Shown piece after piece: positions 58,770 through 64,000 of a DNA stretch of 64,000 bases. Where the stretch lies: the NCBI GenBank assembly GCA_024516155.1, contig JAJJXM010000039.1:372001-436000 (forward strand), read 5' to 3'. A model generated the notes under the pieces. That model saw nothing but the letters and a program-made list of their open reading frames with translations, was not told the origin of the DNA and made no database searches. Made by a program: the position numbers and the translations under genes. This DNA is from Pyronema omphalodes (taxonomy: Eukaryota; Ascomycota; Pezizomycetes; Pezizales; Pyronemataceae). Each line of letters opens with the position of its first letter. Position 1 is the stretch's first letter.

Positions 58770-61690
58770 GCAGAACTCGACGAGTCATTCTTCATGATGC
58801 CGCGCTGGTTCAGGGCTAGGATTTAATTGTGACTGATCTGTAACAACATTACTTCCCGCCGGGTTTATTGTACTGTATATGAAAGATATATCGAGCTCCG
58901 CGTATTGTCATCTCTTTCCTCGCGTGAATGCCGTACTGCCAGTTCCATAGGCCGTGGGTCGAAGGGTAGGGACACATTTGTTGATAATTCTTTCGTTGGC
59001 ACGTCTTGTGTTTTCTTCTTAGCTAGTATCAATTGTAATAATGAAGCACCTGACCTCCTTCGATATGTAACGCCCCGCTTCTTCTCATATCTCCCTATGA
59101 GTGGCCTACTGCCTGACTGCTTGTCTTGGAGGGTGAAGGAGTTGTGGCACGGTTAACTTGGACCAAGCTTGGCTGGTAATTGTCAATCAGCATCCATTTA
59201 ACGTGCCGTGCAATAGACAGAAAAGCAAAGACTCTTTCTGATGCAGAAATCTTCGCCTCATGAAAACATCCAGAGATTTGGCGTGCTAACCAATTTATCC
59301 CACCCCCTGCTACCGGGCTTAACCAGAGAGATTCAACAGGTGAACGTTGGTTGATATATTGTTTTATCGAGGCGGAGGCCACTAAGCATGCGATTAGTAT
59401 GTAGACTAAGCGGTGGAGTAAGGCAGAGTATTTCGGAAGAGATCCTGTATCGCGGTCCAACCGGCAGCTTGGCATGAGGTGGCTGCGGTGCGGCGAACTT
59501 CTTGAGCTCTTCCACCTCCACGATCGGGCCGAAACATTTCCCCGCCGCCTGAAAATTGCCATGTGAACGGCACAATAGCCGCCTTAAAGTGGACATCTAT
59601 TTGGCCGCCGGCGAAATCGCATTGCGCAGCGGCAAAGACACGTTATCGAACCAGCGGCACGGCTAATGTTTTGTCCTCCTCTGAGGTATAAAGTCTTCCC
59701 CCTTTCCCACTTTCGCTCGATACAGCCTAGCAAACCAGCCACTTCCATACTAAGAGGTCGGACTATTCTCAGGATGAGTGTTAACAAATCCACAATAGCT
59801 CTGACGGTGAAGTGCGAGGAAGATCAACGCAGGCATTGGGTAATAGTCAATGACAAGAGTTATTGTCTTTGGACCGTGTAAAGACTGCTACATTCTTAGA
59901 TTAGAAAAATCTTTACTTCGTGATGTTCTTCGTTCTGTTCTTCGTTCTGTTCTTCGTGATGTTGTGAGGAGGCTGTGACGATGCTATTCAGTACTGGATG
60001 TCAATTGAAGAGCAGGGGGGAGGATATGAGCATTTCAATGTTATTTCGGTTGCAATTAAACCATACTTAACTTTTGATGATATCATCTACTAAACATCAT
60101 GCCCTTGGTCACGCCCACGATCCGCTGCCGACAGCCGCCAAAACCGCCGATTCCGCACTCTTAATCAATGATATCACTGGTCTATTAAAATACTAGCCTT
60201 AACTCTAAAGCCCCGACGCCCGCCTCCGGACTCTCCATATTTCGCCGTTTAATCTCACTCATCACTAAAAGATTGGCCGGTGCAGCGGTGAAGTTGAGGC
60301 GAGGTACGGGGTGACGCGGGATTTGGTGGGACGTGGACCGCGGGGTTCACGCGATCCGCAGCTACTCTCGTCTCGTCAGATACCGGCACACTGAACTTGT
60401 TGATTATGCTGGTTCCTTTATGCTAAGAGGCCTGTCATAAAATGCCAATGTCGACCGATTGACTTCTATTAACTGCGAGATTTGTCAGCCAGAGGCTTGG
60501 GTTACGTCATAGGCTTACACTATAGCGCCACGCGAGCTCCGATGATTGGCATCTCAGTCAACCAAATAATGAGTCCATCTCCATCCCCATTAATGCCACC
60601 AAAGATTGTAAGCTTCTTGATCCACAAGTTCCATGAATTGGAATGCTAATTGTACGGGAGATGTATTTTATCCGGGCCGGAAGATATGAGACGTGACGGA
60701 CGCGGTTCGGTTTCTCAGTCCGGTTTTCGACCTCGGGAAAATAACGTGGAAGACAGGCGATATGGAGTTGTTCTTTCGATGGTGCTGAGAGTCCTCATCT
60801 TTGATACCGATCGAGGTGAAGTCTGTGAGGAGCTCACCTTACCTTATATCGATAGGTATCCGGAACTATGACAGGAATAATACGTAGCCAGCGTCATGTG
60901 AGTTTGTTTACATGCACTCCGTTGTTCAATAATTCCATGTTTGTGACAGAGGGGTGTCATTGCTTTCTCCAGAACACCAGGGTGTTGAAGTAATAATACG
61001 AAGGAACCCAGCCGTGGAGTTTATGTAATTCTTTTCAGCGTGTCCCCATAACCTAAAGCGACGCAAAGACGCCGACATAGTCGAGGGTTGAGGACGAACA
61101 TAGACAAGGCCATTGTTCGAGGCAATAATATGCGTAAGCTTCAACAGATACTTGATGTCAAAGCCGCTTGCTTTTTTGTCTAGCTGCTGAAAGTCTTGCC
61201 GGCTTTCGAACATAACTTGACACTACTTTCACGATGCTTTTGCGCAAGCCCAGAGAATCAAAGTGCGGTAGCATTGCCTATATCACTCAACGGTTACGAG
61301 TGTCTACACGGCAGAAAAAGGTAGTACAGGAGAGAAGATAGTCACGGCACCCAGACTTGAGACTAATGTTGCCATGTTTGCAGTTGCTTCCGTTGTTGCT
61401 GGACCTTTACGTAATGATTACAGCATTTTTCCGCCGTTGAAGATAATAGCGAAACAAATTGTTTGAGCTTCACAACTGCGGAGTAATAACAATGTCAAGC
61501 ATTTGTAAAAACCTTTCAGTTATTATCTTTGAGGGCGTGTTGAGTTTACCGCGGCAACTTCCCAATGATGGGTTCGTATCACCCGACGATCATCCTTCAT
61601 GATGCCGCGCTGGGTAAGTGTTGGGATTTAATTGTGACGGATGAATAACAAAATTCGTTCCGACCAGGTTTTTTTAACGGTATATCGAAG
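58770..61690 (+). repeat. Duplicated block, copy 2
   Basis: 58947-60470 matches 14906-17500, and 60490-61690 matches 18620-19560. In addition, 58770-58885 repeats the block end (ATGATGCCGCGCTGG...), which is also at 19435 and 61598, so the block is partly tandem here. Between 60470 and 60490 it lacks the 1.1-kb stretch that holds the gene at 17540-18307 in copy 1. A second ATG-led relative of the MLSRT exon is at 61231. Confidence 0.8.
59245..60075 (-). repeat. Dispersed repeat A, copy 4
   Basis: Homologous to 9290-10120 reversed. It carries CTCTGAGGTATAAAGTCTTC on the plus strand and a triple ATGTTCTTCGTTCTGTTCTT-like microrepeat near 59920. The shared reading frame is broken. Confidence 0.75.
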
Positions 61691-61984
61691 GAAAGATCAA
61701 TGTTGATATACTGTAATCACTCCTCCCAGGTTAGTTTAGATCTATGGCGTAAAGAGCGTTAGCGCAGTGTTGGCGCATGCGTATCGTGAGGGCTTCGGGA
61801 CAGTATGAACGGCTGGTGTTGATGAGCGGCATGATAGTATAGACTGTATCATTTGCTACGTAGCTGTGTCACCTGGAAGGAACTGAAAGTAGTATAGAGC
61901 CGCTAAGGTGCCAACTTATCTGCCGGTGGAAACACTCTGTGCTCTCACCATCTCCAGGTTTCCTCATCCTCCACCTTCGTCATC

Positions 61985-64000
61985 ATGTCTCCTAGACGGC
62001 CAGGGCACTTTCATCAGCGGTACGCACACTCGTCACGGCGTGATAATGAGAACCAACAGCCGACAAACAATGATCATCAGCTGGTACCGCATGCGGTCCA
62101 TGGCCGTTCGTCTCACAATCAATCAGTACGACGGTACCAGAACATAGGGCGGTATAGAAATAGGAATAGAATGCGGCAGGGTCGGCCTCAAGATGGGAAC
62201 AACGCGGATCACCAGATGGCAGCGCATAATCGTCCAGTTCCGATGACTGCTGGTCCAGTCCACGATGGGGTGTTTAACCAAGAGATAACGAGACGTCCGA
62301 CCAGTACTCCTGGGATGTCTACTGCACATATCGAGCAACAGAACAGCCATTCTCCTCCTCCTCTTTCGTGCCTCAAGTTGGACAAATGCATCAAGAGATG
62401 CATCAACCGCATATTCAATTCCCGATGGTACCCTCTCGAACCCCCACTCCTCGTCTGGACATACCAAATAACGGATTTTCTATCGCTACTGTGGTTCCTA
62501 ACCAACATATATATCCGCCTATGAGCTCGCCTCCAATGACACCTGACACCCCTACAGCTATGTTTAGCCATCCGAATGGGCCTTTGCAAAATGCTTTTGT
62601 GCATCCGATTCGGTATATGAACCATCCGAATCACGGTTATTTCACGCCGGCTCCTTCACCTGGTCTTTCCACCCAGCAGTTGATGTATCATGAATCCGAA
62701 CAGCTCTTAGTTCTTGTCAGCAGGTCCAAGACAGTGGACATGACCTCAACTCGGCCGCCAAGGAGATCCAACCATCGTCTTCGTCCGTACCAACGTCCGT
62801 CGGTGATGTTACACAACGGTTATCACAGCTACATCTCGGGGACCCTGTAAATGCATCTCTGCACTCCAATCAGGTAGATTCGGTTTCCAATCTGTCATAT
62901 CCTCCCATGATTCAGGAGAGTAGAGTGAGCAGGAACATAACCCAGGGAGACGATGAGTGCTGTTCATTATCTACTTCAGACATACCACCCTCTGGCCTCC
63001 AGACTCCCGTATCATTGGATCAAAGCCTTTCCCGAGGAAATGATTCTGCGGTACAGCAGGATAATGTTAGATATAACTTGATGGAGTATCTGGAGAATGA
63101 CAGAAAGTTCATGAGCCCCGGGATGTCAGTCATCGGTTCATTTCGCAGTCATACCATGTCGAAGAAACAGTGGGGCAGCAACCACAGAGTCTGGCGTCCC
63201 AAAGTGGTCAGTCTTCCGTTTTTCCCTCGGGCCAGGAGGATGAAGTCGCCCAGAAGGCCAAAAGGATGCCATCGGTATTTAATCATACTCAGGGCAGGCC
63301 TGAAAACTCTGAAAAGTTGGATCATCCAAGAGATACAACCGAGAGCCTGGAATATACCACCGGACGGCCATCAGACAGGGAACATCACACCGCGGATCCG
63401 TTAATCGGTCTTTTGCCATGGAGTACTGGTGAAGAAAAACTTTTGACTAGCAGAAACGCCCAGTATGAAATACATTCATCGGAGAAAGGGGATGGTAATC
63501 ACATTGATTCAGCCGGGCCGGCAGACTCCTCCACATCCTATGTTCTACCGAACAGCATTGCTTTATCGAATAAATCCCATGATCATTGGCAGCACGACAT
63601 GGAAACATTATCGCTGCCTCGGACAGACAACGGTCTATTGAATAAGCATGAAGTCATCCAGAAACTGTTGGATATACTGTCCACATGTGACGGAGCGCAA
63701 AGGCAGTTTGTCTTTGCTACATTACTCGCTATCGATGAGGACGAAGCCAGGCAGATGCCTGGTATGCTGATGCAGTACCCAGGTATATCTTTGTGACTCT
63801 GGCATTAATATGAAATGATATATGGTACGCTTGACGGAAATATTTGAATATACAGGGACTCTTGTGATTCTTATCGACGAGATTATCCATCTGACACAGC
63901 AGCTGGCCCGTTCTTAAATCCACGCCACATAATGCCGTTCATCGCGGAAGTGGCGTCCTGAGGGTCCTGCAAAGAATGGCTGCCGAAAATGAAGTAGCCA
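61985..64000 (+). pseudogene. Disordered N-terminus plus helical-repeat gene, copy 2 (decayed, runs off the window)
   Basis: Paralogue of 19826-23465 with one unit where copy 1 has two. ATG at 61985 opens MSPRRPGHFHQRYAHSSRRD. Frame breaks occur near 62370, 62700 and 62830-62910, and the readable frame moves to another phase near 63170-63340. Intron 63783-63855 is conserved in position with copy 1 (GTATAT donor, ATACAG acceptor). In the next exon a one-base insertion creates a TAA (about 63915-63918). Several independent breaks support a pseudogene. At about 63360 this copy keeps the frame that copy 1 has lost, so the two decayed separately. Confidence 0.75.

Overview
This window looks like nuclear DNA of a filamentous ascomycete-type fungus. 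The introns are 47-90 bp with GTAAGT/GTATGT-type donors and CTAAC/CTGAC-like branch points, TATA boxes lie close upstream of start codons, and the repeats are a Tad1-like LINE and chromodomain Ty3/gypsy elements. The species cannot be read from the sequence. It is an accessory, repeat-rich stretch with no recognisable housekeeping gene. || Layout. 0.27-2.9 kb: a gene for a long Asn/Pro/Ser-rich repeat protein with a nuclear-localisation-like motif. 5.1-6.2 kb (minus): a Ser/Arg-rich repeat protein gene. 7.2-10.1 kb: the inverted copy of a duplicated block. 11.4-14.5 kb: a well-spliced six-exon gene encoding ten tandem R-x-V-L-G-E-I motifs that resemble cyclin-type destruction boxes, plus a KEN tripeptide. 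14.9-23.5 kb and 58.8-64.0 kb: two direct copies of the same duplicated block. Each ends in a disordered-plus-helical gene. Copy 1 (19.8-23.5 kb) has seven readable splice junctions but is damaged, and copy 2 is more decayed and runs off the window. Copy 1 alone carries an extra intact gene at 17.5-18.3 kb (minus). 25.1-25.3 kb: a 5'-truncated LINE with a 15-bp target duplication. 25.4-26.6 kb (minus): a Pro-rich gene with frame breaks. || 28.8-56.6 kb is one nested retrotransposon. A LINE of about 6 kb, bounded by a 14-bp target duplication, is split twice. A chromodomain gypsy element (element 1, 32655-46704) lies in its reverse transcriptase and itself contains a second gypsy element (element 2, 37129-43567). 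A third gypsy element (element 3, minus, 47071-54743) lies further along the same LINE. Elements 1 and 3 share a third ORF after pol that I do not recognise. It starts on top of the pol stop codon, carries conserved Cys/His groups, and ends in a membrane segment encoded by the first ~105 bp of the LTR. All three gypsy elements also have a 9-10 nt LTR segment complementary to the sequence just after the 5' LTR, placed 37-40 nt after a TATA-like box, which suggests Tf1-like self-priming. || Caveat: most coding regions carry one or more single-base frame breaks, and the LTR pairs differ by more small indels than substitutions. Some breaks may therefore be base-call errors rather than true decay, so I mark as pseudogenes only regions with several independent lesions.
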